From IMG/VR virus record IMGVR_UViG_3300027631_003126, positions 1-40,908 of that record: a DNA stretch of 40,908 bases, one strand, 5' to 3'. A program made the translations under genes and the position numbers. Origin of the DNA: a virus. The notes under the pieces were generated by a model. That model saw nothing but the letters and a program-made list of their open reading frames with translations, made no database searches and had not been told where the DNA came from. Numbering within the stretch: position 1 is the first letter of the stretch; every line of letters starts with the position of its first letter. Below are positions 8,885-16,608 of the stretch, piece after piece.

Positions 8885-10378
8885 TTAGTCTTCTCTGAGT
8901 TCTTCTAATAAGCTATCTAATCCAAGTTCGCTTGCGAAATTCTTTAGATCATCATCAGAGAATTGGTGTCCCCATTTAGCATCTTCAGAAAGAAGTTCTT
9001 CAATTGTTTTATCAATATCTTCGTTAGTTCTTCTATCTTCTAATTCTTCTTCTCTGGTAACGTCACTCTTCTTGGCTGTTTTATTAAGATGTTGAGAGAT
9101 TGACATGTCATCTCCATCACCAGCATCTTTGAGAATTTCTTCAATGTACCACTTAGGAGCATTTTGTTTCTTCAAGAGTTCTTCAGCATATGTTTCAAAT
9201 CTCTCATCTCTTCTAGAAATAAGATTATCAGATTCATTGAGATTTTCTTCAATTGTAGCTTCTGTGTTAAATTCATTGTCTGATTCTACATCTCTCATAG
9301 AATCATTTTTATTTGTTCTTGGTAATTGATCTTCAAGAACTTTATCTGTATGTGTTTGTGCAGTTTTGGTAGATTTCTCATCGTTTCTTCTACCTAAATC
9401 TGCTGGCTTAGCTTTTCCTAAAGATTCTTCAATAGATGTAAAATCTTTTCTGTTTTCATGGACTTTAGCAGCTTCCATTCTTGCTTCGTATCCAATTTCG
9501 CCTTCAGTGATTTCATTTTCTCTATTGCCATCAGAAAGGTTTAAAAGATTCTTAGCGTTATCAGGATGTCTAAGCTTATTTAGTCTGTTTTCCATTTTAG
9601 CATGAGTATCTGCAGTGACTCTTAGCCAATCTTGATAAGCACATGTCACCGAGCCATCTTTAGCAATTCTGGAATCTATACAATTTTCTCTACACTTACT
9701 TGTTTCCATAGGTATTGCATGACCAAATTCAACTACACCCTTTGGACAGAGAAGAAATGGTTCATTGCCTTGAGTAGATAAAGATGTGTAAGCAAGTCTT
9801 GTAGATTTTGTTGGAGTGATTGCATCGAAGGCTAATTTAACAGTTTCTTTAGCTTCTTTGATATTAGCTGAAAGGATTTGATTCTTAGCAATATTAGCAA
9901 TCTTTTTCATTTCAAAGGAAGAATCTGAAATGACATATTGAATAGCATTAAGGGCTTCTAGTTGATGATGACCTGGGGAAGATTTAGTAACTTTCGAAGC
10001 AATTCTTTCCATTTGTGCAGCTTCATCATCATTCATACTTGCTAGAGAAACATAAGCATGCCTAAGAGCATTTCTGTGTTCTGATAATCTAAAAGCTGAA
10101 AGATTGTTAAATAATCCTTGTAAATGCTCTAAAGGATGTGAACCGCCCATAATCTTGATAATTTTAACTGGACCGCCTAAAGAATCAAAACGGTTAACAG
10201 TTGGATCTTGGTGATTAAAATCAGAATTTTCAAGAAGATTAAATGGATGCTCAATTTTCTTATGTAAAGCTTCAATAGAATCTTTGATAGCTTGAAGTAC
10301 ACCGCTTCCAGAAATTAAATCTTTTGCTTTTTCTGGGTCATGTGTATGATATTTTGTTTTAACTTTAAACTTAGCCAT
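8885..10378 (-). CDS. Hypothetical structural-region protein with Cys cluster (497 aa)
   Basis: I choose the ATG at 10378 (MAKFKVKTKYHT) over the TTG at 10390, because the GGGGG ribosome binding site overlaps the TTG codon and is well placed for the ATG. The N-terminal half is helical. Near the middle is a conserved-looking cluster CPKG...KCRENC...TCAYQDW (C211, C229, C233, C246), which could bind zinc or an Fe-S cluster. The C-terminal 200 residues are charged and rich in Glu, Asp and Asn, with repeated EELL-type helices. It lies in the capsid/portal operon and overlaps the end of the upstream gene. I do not recognise a family, and a minor capsid or internal head protein is only a guess from position. 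Confidence 0.75.
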   Translation of the reverse strand: MAKFKVKTKYHTHDPEKAKDLISGSGVLQAIKDSIEALHKKIEHPFNLLENSDFNHQDPTVNRFDSLGGPVKIIKIMGGSHPLEHLQGLFNNLSAFRLSEHRNALRHAYVSLASMNDDEAAQMERIASKVTKSSPGHHQLEALNAIQYVISDSSFEMKKIANIAKNQILSANIKEAKETVKLAFDAITPTKSTRLAYTSLSTQGNEPFLLCPKGVVEFGHAIPMETSKCRENCIDSRIAKDGSVTCAYQDWLRVTADTHAKMENRLNKLRHPDNAKNLLNLSDGNRENEITEGEIGYEARMEAAKVHENRKDFTSIEESLGKAKPADLGRRNDEKSTKTAQTHTDKVLEDQLPRTNKNDSMRDVESDNEFNTEATIEENLNESDNLISRRDERFETYAEELLKKQNAPKWYIEEILKDAGDGDDMSISQHLNKTAKKSDVTREEELEDRRTNEDIDKTIEELLSEDAKWGHQFSDDDLKNFASELGLDSLLEELRED

Positions 10379-11267
10379 TTTTGCCCCCAAGCCCTAATTT
10401 TTGAACTAATTCTAAATCGTAATCTCTTGCTTTAAGAGCTTTTTTGATTAATTCTAGTTCTTTCTTAGCAAGATTCTTTTCAACAGGTTCTTTACCATCA
10501 TTACCAGCAGTCTTTTTGTCTGTATCTGCTACTGACATTAGAAAAATAGCTCTGTGAATAAGATCTATAGTCGAAATTTTATTATAGTCTTGCTCTACAT
10601 CATAAATTGTATCTGCTGCAGTTCTTAAATTGACATCAGAAGAGCTTTTAGTTTTTCTTTCTTTTTTCTTATTATAGTCTTTTACAAGGTCAACAGCTTT
10701 TTCGATAGTTTCATTATTCCAATATTTTTGTTTTGATAAATATCTAACAATATCAGATTTTTCAATTCCATGGTCTAATAACTTACCAACCTTACCCATT
10801 AAAACTCTAAATGGATTGCCTCTAGTTTTTTTCTTCTTTTTAGGGGCTTGAGCAACTTTAAGATTAAATTTAACAGTTGCTTCAGTAGTATTATTTTCCA
10901 TTGGATTTTCCTTAAAACTATCTAATCTATTTAATTGGCTATATAATCTTTGAGCTAATTGTTTTGCGTTAGGATCTTTTTTGCCAGTAGCTGGATCGAC
11001 AGTTTCTCTTCTGGGGTCATTTGCTAAATCTATTGCTCTGATAATAACGCTTAATTTCTTTTTGACATTTTCATCTTGGACTTTGAGAATAAAATCTTCA
11101 TAAACAGCTTTTAATTCTTTAACAGTTTCAGGATTTGCATCAATTGTTTCTTTTAAGAGTTTATTCAATTGATTTTTTGAAACTCTACTAGAATCACCAC
11201 CACCTAAGTGAATGTTATTGATACCATTTGCTGGGTTTGAAGCTATACCTGCATTCTCAGAATACAT
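10371..11267 (-). CDS. Hypothetical structural-region protein (298 aa)
   Basis: This is a soluble, Lys-rich, largely helical protein of no recognised family. It opens with a disordered, Gly/Asn-rich stretch, then helices (residues 30-75). A basic segment FNLKVAQAPKKKKKTRG lies near 135-150, then another helical domain (DIVRYLSKQKYWNNETIEKAV) resembling a three-helix module. The stop overlaps the next gene's start region, and its own ATG abuts the stop of the 274-residue upstream gene, so the three are co-translated. Position between capsid-type genes suggests a virion or assembly role. Confidence 0.75.
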   Translation of the reverse strand: MYSENAGIASNPANGINNIHLGGGDSSRVSKNQLNKLLKETIDANPETVKELKAVYEDFILKVQDENVKKKLSVIIRAIDLANDPRRETVDPATGKKDPNAKQLAQRLYSQLNRLDSFKENPMENNTTEATVKFNLKVAQAPKKKKKTRGNPFRVLMGKVGKLLDHGIEKSDIVRYLSKQKYWNNETIEKAVDLVKDYNKKKERKTKSSSDVNLRTAADTIYDVEQDYNKISTIDLIHRAIFLMSVADTDKKTAGNDGKEPVEKNLAKKELELIKKALKARDYDLELVQKLGLGGKNG

Positions 11268-12092
11268 TTAGTCCTCTTTGTCAAAATCAAGATTAACTCT
11301 ATTATAAATTTGATTAATTGTTTGTGCACTTAATTCTGCTCTGGATTCAAATTCTTCTTTAGATTTCTTCTCTAAAGCTAACTTTGATTCTCTTCTATGA
11401 GCAGCTGTAGAAACTCTTAAAGCTTCTCTCTCATCAAGAGCCTTAAGGTCAATAGCTCCGAATGATGCATCATAAGCATATTCTGTAGAGGATCTAAGAA
11501 TATTATGTCCTCTAGAATTAACAACACTAGACTTTCTTAATTCATTAATCTTAGAAGATTCCCAAGATTGATGTTTAGATGCTCTAGCTTCTCTTTGTTG
11601 TTGTTGATCGACAACAGCTTGTTGCGAAGAAGATTCTTGGCTTTGTTTAAAAGTTTCTGCAATATCAATCATATCTGGATTGAAAATAGATGCAGATCTA
11701 GATAACATAGCTGACATATAATCTTCAGAAGAGAATGCCTTCAATCCACTAGTTAATGTTCTAGCGGTATCACCATCATCATAAGCATATGAGGATCTCT
11801 TGATTGTTTCAGCACTCAAACCAGCTGTTCTCTCAATATCAGCAACTCTTTCTTCAAAAGATACATCTCTTAATTCGTTGTAGATAGATGGTCCTTGAAT
11901 TTTTTCCCAGCTGTTATTTTTTAAACTGGCTTCTTTATTAAATCCAGTTTGTTTTGCAATTCTAGTTCTATTGTCCTGAGAATTTGCCTTTAATTCAGCA
12001 TATGGGTCATCGTTCTCTGGAGTGCCAAAGAAACTCTTTTCCAAAATTGATGGAATCTGTTCGATTTGTGAAACTTTCTTGAATTTACTCAT
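11268..12092 (-). CDS. Hypothetical helical protein (274 aa)
   Basis: The family is not recognised. The sequence is polar, Ser/Arg/Glu-rich and probably extended helices or partly disordered (for example LRKSSVVNSRGHNILRSS and the Gln run near 155). It ends with a charged helical segment (residues 220-270). The ATG at 12092 lies just downstream of a hairpin at 12126-12148, so it may begin a transcription unit or be expressed by read-through. It is followed without spacing by the 298-residue gene. A structural or assembly function is inferred only from the neighbourhood. Confidence 0.7.
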   Translation of the reverse strand: MSKFKKVSQIEQIPSILEKSFFGTPENDDPYAELKANSQDNRTRIAKQTGFNKEASLKNNSWEKIQGPSIYNELRDVSFEERVADIERTAGLSAETIKRSSYAYDDGDTARTLTSGLKAFSSEDYMSAMLSRSASIFNPDMIDIAETFKQSQESSSQQAVVDQQQQREARASKHQSWESSKINELRKSSVVNSRGHNILRSSTEYAYDASFGAIDLKALDEREALRVSTAAHRRESKLALEKKSKEEFESRAELSAQTINQIYNRVNLDFDKED

Positions 12093-12125
12093 ATTTTTTC
12101 CCTGTTAAGCCCTAAAAATACTCAA

Positions 12126-12148
12126 TCCCCCTGCTAAAAACAGGGGGA
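12126..12148 (-). terminator. Stem-loop after the acidic 302-aa gene
   Basis: An 8-bp GC-rich stem (12126-12133 with 12141-12148) and 7-base loop lies about 23 bases past the stop codon of the upstream gene. On the minus strand it is followed by ATTGAGTATTTTT, so the T run is displaced. It may be a weak terminator or an RNA-stabilising hairpin. Confidence 0.55.
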
Positions 12149-12170
12149 ATTATCTCGAAGGGTTTATAAT

Positions 12171-13079
12171 TTAGTCGTATTTCTTGGTGAATAACTCGTC
12201 AATCCACTCTTGATCGCCGTAGCCAAGTTCTTCTTTCCAATATCTCTTAAGTCTGTCATAATCAGCATTTGTAAGGGTTGCAACCTTTACAAGTCCAGTT
12301 ACAGCAGATTTCTTAATATTGTTATTAAGCTCAGATGCCATGACATTCTTGATTTCAACAACATCATTATTTTCTGTATGAGCAGAGGTTCCAAGCATAG
12401 CATCGATATATTCTTGTGGGAATCCAGCTGCTTGAGCCTTCTTGATGAAAGCACTCTTAGCTGCAGAATTAGCTTGGGAGACCTTGACAAAACTTGTTTC
12501 TTGCTTAGCAACTTTAATATTCTTATTAGCTGCATTTTGAGCTTCAACAATCTTTTCAATCTTGTTAGCTAAACGAACTCTGCGCTCATGTCTAGCTGCA
12601 AGGATAGCATCTACTAATGGCTTGTCACCAGAAGAGATTGCTGCTTCAACTGCCTCAGCAGAAAGCTGACTTGGGTGGTTGAAATGAATTTGTCTATTTG
12701 CCTTCACGTCTTTACCTCTAACGACCTTTTCATGTTCTGTTTCATTCATGGCTTCTGTGTCATCATCTTCATCTTCGTCGTCTTCAGTTTCTTCAACTTC
12801 TTCATCGACAACAGCGCCATCTTCATCATCTTCATCTTCATCTTCGTCTTCGTCATCTTCAGAGTCTTCAGCAAGAGCCTTTAACGCTGCTAAGACTGCA
12901 TCATCGCCAGTATCAGCGTTAATGTGATTCTTAAAATGCTCAACGAGTTCTTTTGGCATCTTTGGGTTTTTCTTCTTGGCTTCAACAATGTTTAAGCCTT
13001 CCCAGTTGATACCTTGATACACGAGTTCAGAGTCAAGTTCACCCTCTTGAACACGGTTTGGAAAAATTCTATCTGCCAT
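12171..13079 (-). CDS. Acidic scaffold-like protein (302 aa)
   Basis: The start is the ATG at 13079 with AAGGA nine bases upstream. The N-terminal 70 residues look folded, followed by a nearly pure Asp/Glu tract (about residues 73-113). Then come Ala/Lys-rich helices and a compact C-terminal segment ending LGYGDQEWIDELFTKKYD. Highly acidic, helical proteins of this size in head gene clusters are often scaffold or decoration proteins, but no family is recognised. It is flanked by a 93-base upstream gap and a downstream hairpin, so it appears to be its own transcription unit, which fits an abundantly made product. Confidence 0.75.
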   Translation of the reverse strand: MADRIFPNRVQEGELDSELVYQGINWEGLNIVEAKKKNPKMPKELVEHFKNHINADTGDDAVLAALKALAEDSEDDEDEDEDEDDEDGAVVDEEVEETEDDEDEDDDTEAMNETEHEKVVRGKDVKANRQIHFNHPSQLSAEAVEAAISSGDKPLVDAILAARHERRVRLANKIEKIVEAQNAANKNIKVAKQETSFVKVSQANSAAKSAFIKKAQAAGFPQEYIDAMLGTSAHTENNDVVEIKNVMASELNNNIKKSAVTGLVKVATLTNADYDRLKRYWKEELGYGDQEWIDELFTKKYD

Positions 13080-13172
13080 ATTTTTTAGTTCCTTCGAGAA
13101 GAGTACAGGAAAAAAGTTCTTTATTAAAGGTTAATTTTCCTGCTAAATTAATATACTTAATTATAGATTTTA

Positions 13173-13547
13173 TTACTTTGTTTCCTTGAAAACTTGTAAT
13201 TCTCTATCCTTATACCAAATTCTGTCACCAATTTTAATGTCATTATCCTTAAAAGCATCTTTTCTAGCTTCTACTACATAACGAACTTTGCTTGATTTTG
13301 GAGACTTCATTGTGCTATCATTTTTATTTAAATCAACAAAATCTACAATTTTTGAATTCTCATCTAAAAAAGCTAAGGATAAATCAAAACTTACATTCTG
13401 ATTCCAAAAACTGTATTTATCCGGTGTGTTAAATATAAAAATGACAGCTTCATCATCTTCAAGGGGCTCGGCAAACATCAGACCTTTTGTTCTTTTTTGG
13501 TCTGTGTCTGCAACGAATCTTACTTTAAAGACGAAATCAGGGGTCAT
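13173..13547 (-). CDS. DUF192 family protein (124 aa)
   Basis: The sequence follows the DUF192 pattern: VRFVADTDQKRTKGLMF near the N-terminus, an IFIFNTPDKYSFWNQNV segment matching the family's F-W-M-K-N region, then SLAFLDENSKIVD and a C-terminal YVVEARKDAF...IKIGDRI. Family members are small beta-rich domains (100-150 aa) of unclear biochemical role, usually secreted in bacteria. Here no signal peptide is seen, so it would be cytoplasmic or virion-associated. Its start overlaps the stop of the upstream gene by 4 bases, so the two are coupled. Confidence 0.75.
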   Translation of the reverse strand: MTPDFVFKVRFVADTDQKRTKGLMFAEPLEDDEAVIFIFNTPDKYSFWNQNVSFDLSLAFLDENSKIVDFVDLNKNDSTMKSPKSSKVRYVVEARKDAFKDNDIKIGDRIWYKDRELQVFKETK

Positions 13548-14047
13548 ATCTTTTTAAATTTAGATGAAGAAGCAGTTTTTACAGATGCAACCTTGACGGA
13601 AGCAGCATCATCGTAATTAAACTTATTCTTCTTTCTTGCCTTTCTAAATTCATTTACTGGATTATTCAAATAGTGATCTCTTAACGCAATTCTAGCTTTA
13701 TTAGTAAGAGTTACAGATCTACCATAGCCTTGTAATAATCCTGCAGTTTTTAAATAAAGGAGATCATTGTCGGAAATATCTCCAGGAACATTGCAATATT
13801 TATCACCATTTCTAGTATTTAAACCTAATCCAGCAGCGGTGGTAATAGTGTCAACATTCTTATCGATAATCTCAAGAAACTTAATGTCTCTTTCTGATAC
13901 TTTGGATGATGTTTTAGTGTTATCATGTTCAGATACACCTAATAATTGTAACTGAAGTCCTGACATACCTGAATCACTAAGACCTTTAAAATCAAAAAGT
14001 TCTTCATGTAAATCTAACTTGTGTACTGGTTTAACTGGGAATGGCAT
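13544..14047 (-). CDS. Hypothetical protein with possible winged-helix segment (167 aa)
   Basis: The family is not recognised. Residues about 95-135 (ISDNDLLYLKTAGLLQGYG...SVTLTNKARIAL) read like a winged-helix DNA-binding or protein-interaction fold. The tail is basic (RKARKKNKFN) and ends in a Val-Ala-Ser/Lys-rich stretch. The ATG at 14047 follows an AAGGAGAAATAT-type ribosome binding site. It overlaps the DUF192 gene by 4 bases and lies 10 bases after the preceding stop, so it belongs to one operon with its neighbours. Confidence 0.7.
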   Translation of the reverse strand: MPFPVKPVHKLDLHEELFDFKGLSDSGMSGLQLQLLGVSEHDNTKTSSKVSERDIKFLEIIDKNVDTITTAAGLGLNTRNGDKYCNVPGDISDNDLLYLKTAGLLQGYGRSVTLTNKARIALRDHYLNNPVNEFRKARKKNKFNYDDAASVKVASVKTASSSKFKKI

Positions 14048-14057
14048 ATATTTCTCC

Positions 14058-14501
14058 TTATCTTAATGGACCGTATTTAATTCCTGGGTTGTTGGCTTTT
14101 TCTTTTTCTATATTCTCGTCTAAAAAATCGTTTAAATCTCTTAGGCCTGGATTAGACATTGTAAAACCATCTTCATAAATAAGAGCAGGTCCCGGAGTAT
14201 CATCTGCTCCATTTAATTGCTCTTCTATAGATTCAAATCCACCATCTCCATCTGGTAATTCTTTGTAAGTAGGGATTTTGTCTCTATAGTGTTTATTTCT
14301 CAAAAAGCTTGCATGATCAAAATCGTATTCAACATCTTTCCATCTCACTAAGTGGCTGGAAAGATCATATGTACTATCACTTAAAGATGGGTAAATTTGA
14401 GCGATTTTTACATTAATTAGATCCGCAGAATTAAATAGTCCGATCTTGTCATAATAATCAGCTTTTTTAATTAGTTTTAAAATCTTTTCACTTACTTTCA
14501 T
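14058..14501 (-). CDS. Hypothetical protein with N-terminal helical repeat motif (147 aa)
   Basis: The N-terminus (LIKKADYYDKIGLFNSADL, residues 10-28) forms a helix-turn-helix pair of the form A-x-x-x-D-x-x-G-x-x-x-x-A-D. A closely similar segment begins the 226-residue protein at 28449-29129. The rest is acidic and of unknown fold. It lies between glf and the winged-helix-like gene in the virion cluster. Function unknown. Confidence 0.7.
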   Translation of the reverse strand: MKVSEKILKLIKKADYYDKIGLFNSADLINVKIAQIYPSLSDSTYDLSSHLVRWKDVEYDFDHASFLRNKHYRDKIPTYKELPDGDGGFESIEEQLNGADDTPGPALIYEDGFTMSNPGLRDLNDFLDENIEKEKANNPGIKYGPLR

Positions 14502-14525
14502 ATCTTAATTAATTGACTACAAATG

Positions 14526-15620
14526 TTAAATTATTCCTTTGATATGGTTTTCAAATGTCTTCAGAGAACTTAAAATTGTTTGATCCATATTCATATAAGC
14601 GTAATTTGCAAGTCTTCCACCAAAAATATATTTATCTTTGTCTATCATCTTTAAATAGTTTCTAAAGATTTCATTGTTTTCAGAAGAGTTAATAGGATAA
14701 TAAGGATCGTTTAATTTATTATAAGTTTCTGGAAATTCGTATGTGATAATAGATTCTTTGGTAGGCTTTGGATTAAAAAATTTATGTTCAATAATTCTAG
14801 TCCAAGGTGTATTTTGATTGGGGAAATTAACTTGAGCAATTCCTTGGTAATCTTCGTGAACTAAATGATGGGAGAATTTCAAAGATCTATATTCTAAATC
14901 TCCATGTATATATCCAAAAAATCTATCAATAGGTCCAGTGTAAACAACATGTCTAGCCATCTTGTCAAAATCATCTCTATCAGCAAAATAATCTGTATTT
15001 AACTCAAATGGGATGTCGCCTAAGATATTTTTAAATAATTCTTCATAACCATCTTTAGGAACGCCAGAATAAAGTTTTTCATGGTAATCGTCGTTGAAAT
15101 TTAATCTTATTGGCAATCTAGTAAATACAGAAGAATCTATAGTTCTTGCATCTCTTCCCCATTGCTTTTCTGTGTAGCCCTTAATTAAAAGTTCATAAAT
15201 ATGCTGACCAACAGAATCTATAGCAAGCTCTTCGAAGTTTGATGGATTTTTGTATTTATAGAAAGATTGAAATAACTTCTTTACTTCAGAAATAGATGAT
15301 ACTTCAGGATAAATTTGATATATTGTTTGAAGATTTATAGGGAATGAATAATACTTACCATTTGTGAAAGATTTAACTTTATGTCGATAGTGATTAAATT
15401 CCGCAAAACTATTAACATATTCCCAGATATTTTCATGATTGGTGTTAAAGATATGGGGTCCGTATTCATGAACGTTTATGCCATTGTAATTTTTAGAATA
15501 ACAATTTCCACCAATATGATTTCTCTTGTCAATTACTAAAACTTTTTTGCCAATATTATAAGCTTCTCTTGCGAATACAGACCCAAAAAATCCAGAGCCA
15601 ACAACTAAATAATCATACAT
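14526..15620 (-). CDS. glf: UDP-galactopyranose mutase (364 aa)
   Basis: The enzyme is a flavoprotein converting UDP-galactopyranose to UDP-galactofuranose, the donor for furanose-containing glycans. The N-terminal FAD-binding loop VVGSGFFGSVFA is followed by the acidic end of beta-2 (VIDKRNHIGGN), the family motif YGPHIFNTN, the GYTEKQWGRDA segment, and a C-terminal GGRLANYAYMNMD. Length matches bacterial enzymes (about 370-390 aa). It sits among virion genes between a hypothetical and the tail-fibre module, so it may feed glycan modification of virion proteins or of the host surface. No glycosyltransferase was recognised beside it. Confidence 0.93.
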   Translation of the reverse strand: MYDYLVVGSGFFGSVFAREAYNIGKKVLVIDKRNHIGGNCYSKNYNGINVHEYGPHIFNTNHENIWEYVNSFAEFNHYRHKVKSFTNGKYYSFPINLQTIYQIYPEVSSISEVKKLFQSFYKYKNPSNFEELAIDSVGQHIYELLIKGYTEKQWGRDARTIDSSVFTRLPIRLNFNDDYHEKLYSGVPKDGYEELFKNILGDIPFELNTDYFADRDDFDKMARHVVYTGPIDRFFGYIHGDLEYRSLKFSHHLVHEDYQGIAQVNFPNQNTPWTRIIEHKFFNPKPTKESIITYEFPETYNKLNDPYYPINSSENNEIFRNYLKMIDKDKYIFGGRLANYAYMNMDQTILSSLKTFENHIKGII

Positions 15621-15636
15621 AATAATCTTTTACAAT

Positions 15637-16605
15637 TTACCAACCAGGAGTGAAGAATGGGTCGGTAACTAAATCATGCATTGGCGTAAGCTTTTCAGTA
15701 CTATCATCGCTTTTTAGATAATTATGATAGTTAGTGTAAGGCTCTTGATGTAAATTCGCATCTAGTGATAAATTTGGATTTAATTCTTTTTTCTGGATTT
15801 TTGATTTGTCTTTTTCAATGTGGTTTTTATAAGGAGCATCATTCCCTGGAAAATCAAAAGGCAAAGCTGGAGTATTCCAAAATTCACTATACCCACTTCT
15901 ATTTTGCTTAGGTAAAACTTCTAAGTATTCATCTAAACTCAAATCTGTAGGACCTAATAGAGGAACTGGGTTAGGAAAGTGAGTTTTTCTGTAAGTTTCA
16001 AATTCAGATTGATCTTCAGAATCATCCTCAGTAACTCTATCTCTTCTATTAATAGGGTAAGCTTGAACAATTTTATCCAAATCTCTAATAGCCCAATGTA
16101 TTCTTTCTGGCTTAATTAAATCTGGTATATTGTCAATAAGATCTGATTTAAAACCTTCTTCATATTTTCTTCTAGAACTTAATAACTGTTCAATTCCAGT
16201 GACATGTTCGTTTTGAGGTTTATAATGTTCTTTGATAAAATTAACAGAGTTATTCTTTAATCTATTACTAGCATCTTGTAAGAATTTTTCATGCTTTTCA
16301 ATCTCTTCTTTAACCTTCTTCTTATATCTTTCTCTAGGGGTTAAAGTAAAAGGAGCTACATCATCTTCTGAAAATCTATGGAAAATTTCAAGGCGATTTT
16401 CAATATTTCTCTCTTCAGAAGGGTCAGGAGGATTATGAGTTCTGGCTAAAAAATGCTCAAAAGAGATATCCTCAGTAAAAGAATTAACATCCCAGCCACC
16501 AGGATTATAACCACCTTTACCAATAGGACTTCCACCAGGCGAGTAAGGAGCTGTTCCGCCACCACCTACACCACCATATTGAGCTATTTTTATAGGTTTT
16601 TCCAT
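15637..16605 (-). CDS. Hypothetical virion-region protein (322 aa)
   Basis: The family is not recognised. It begins MEKPIKIAQYGGVGGGG, a Lys-hydrophobic-Ala-Gln motif followed by a Gly/Pro-rich flexible stretch (residues 9-40). A charged helical region follows (about 95-130), then an Asp/Pro/Asn-rich low-order C-terminus. It lies 3 bases after the tail-fibre gene and 16 bases before glf, so it is co-transcribed with both. AT-rich codon use matches the rest of the genome, unlike the upstream fibre gene. A structural role is inferred from position only. Confidence 0.7.
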   Translation of the reverse strand: MEKPIKIAQYGGVGGGGTAPYSPGGSPIGKGGYNPGGWDVNSFTEDISFEHFLARTHNPPDPSEERNIENRLEIFHRFSEDDVAPFTLTPRERYKKKVKEEIEKHEKFLQDASNRLKNNSVNFIKEHYKPQNEHVTGIEQLLSSRRKYEEGFKSDLIDNIPDLIKPERIHWAIRDLDKIVQAYPINRRDRVTEDDSEDQSEFETYRKTHFPNPVPLLGPTDLSLDEYLEVLPKQNRSGYSEFWNTPALPFDFPGNDAPYKNHIEKDKSKIQKKELNPNLSLDANLHQEPYTNYHNYLKSDDSTEKLTPMHDLVTDPFFTPGW

Positions 16606-16608
16606 TTA

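Noticed and set aside
15251-15260. TATAAATA inside glf
   Set aside because: It is internal to a coding sequence and expected by chance in AT-rich DNA.
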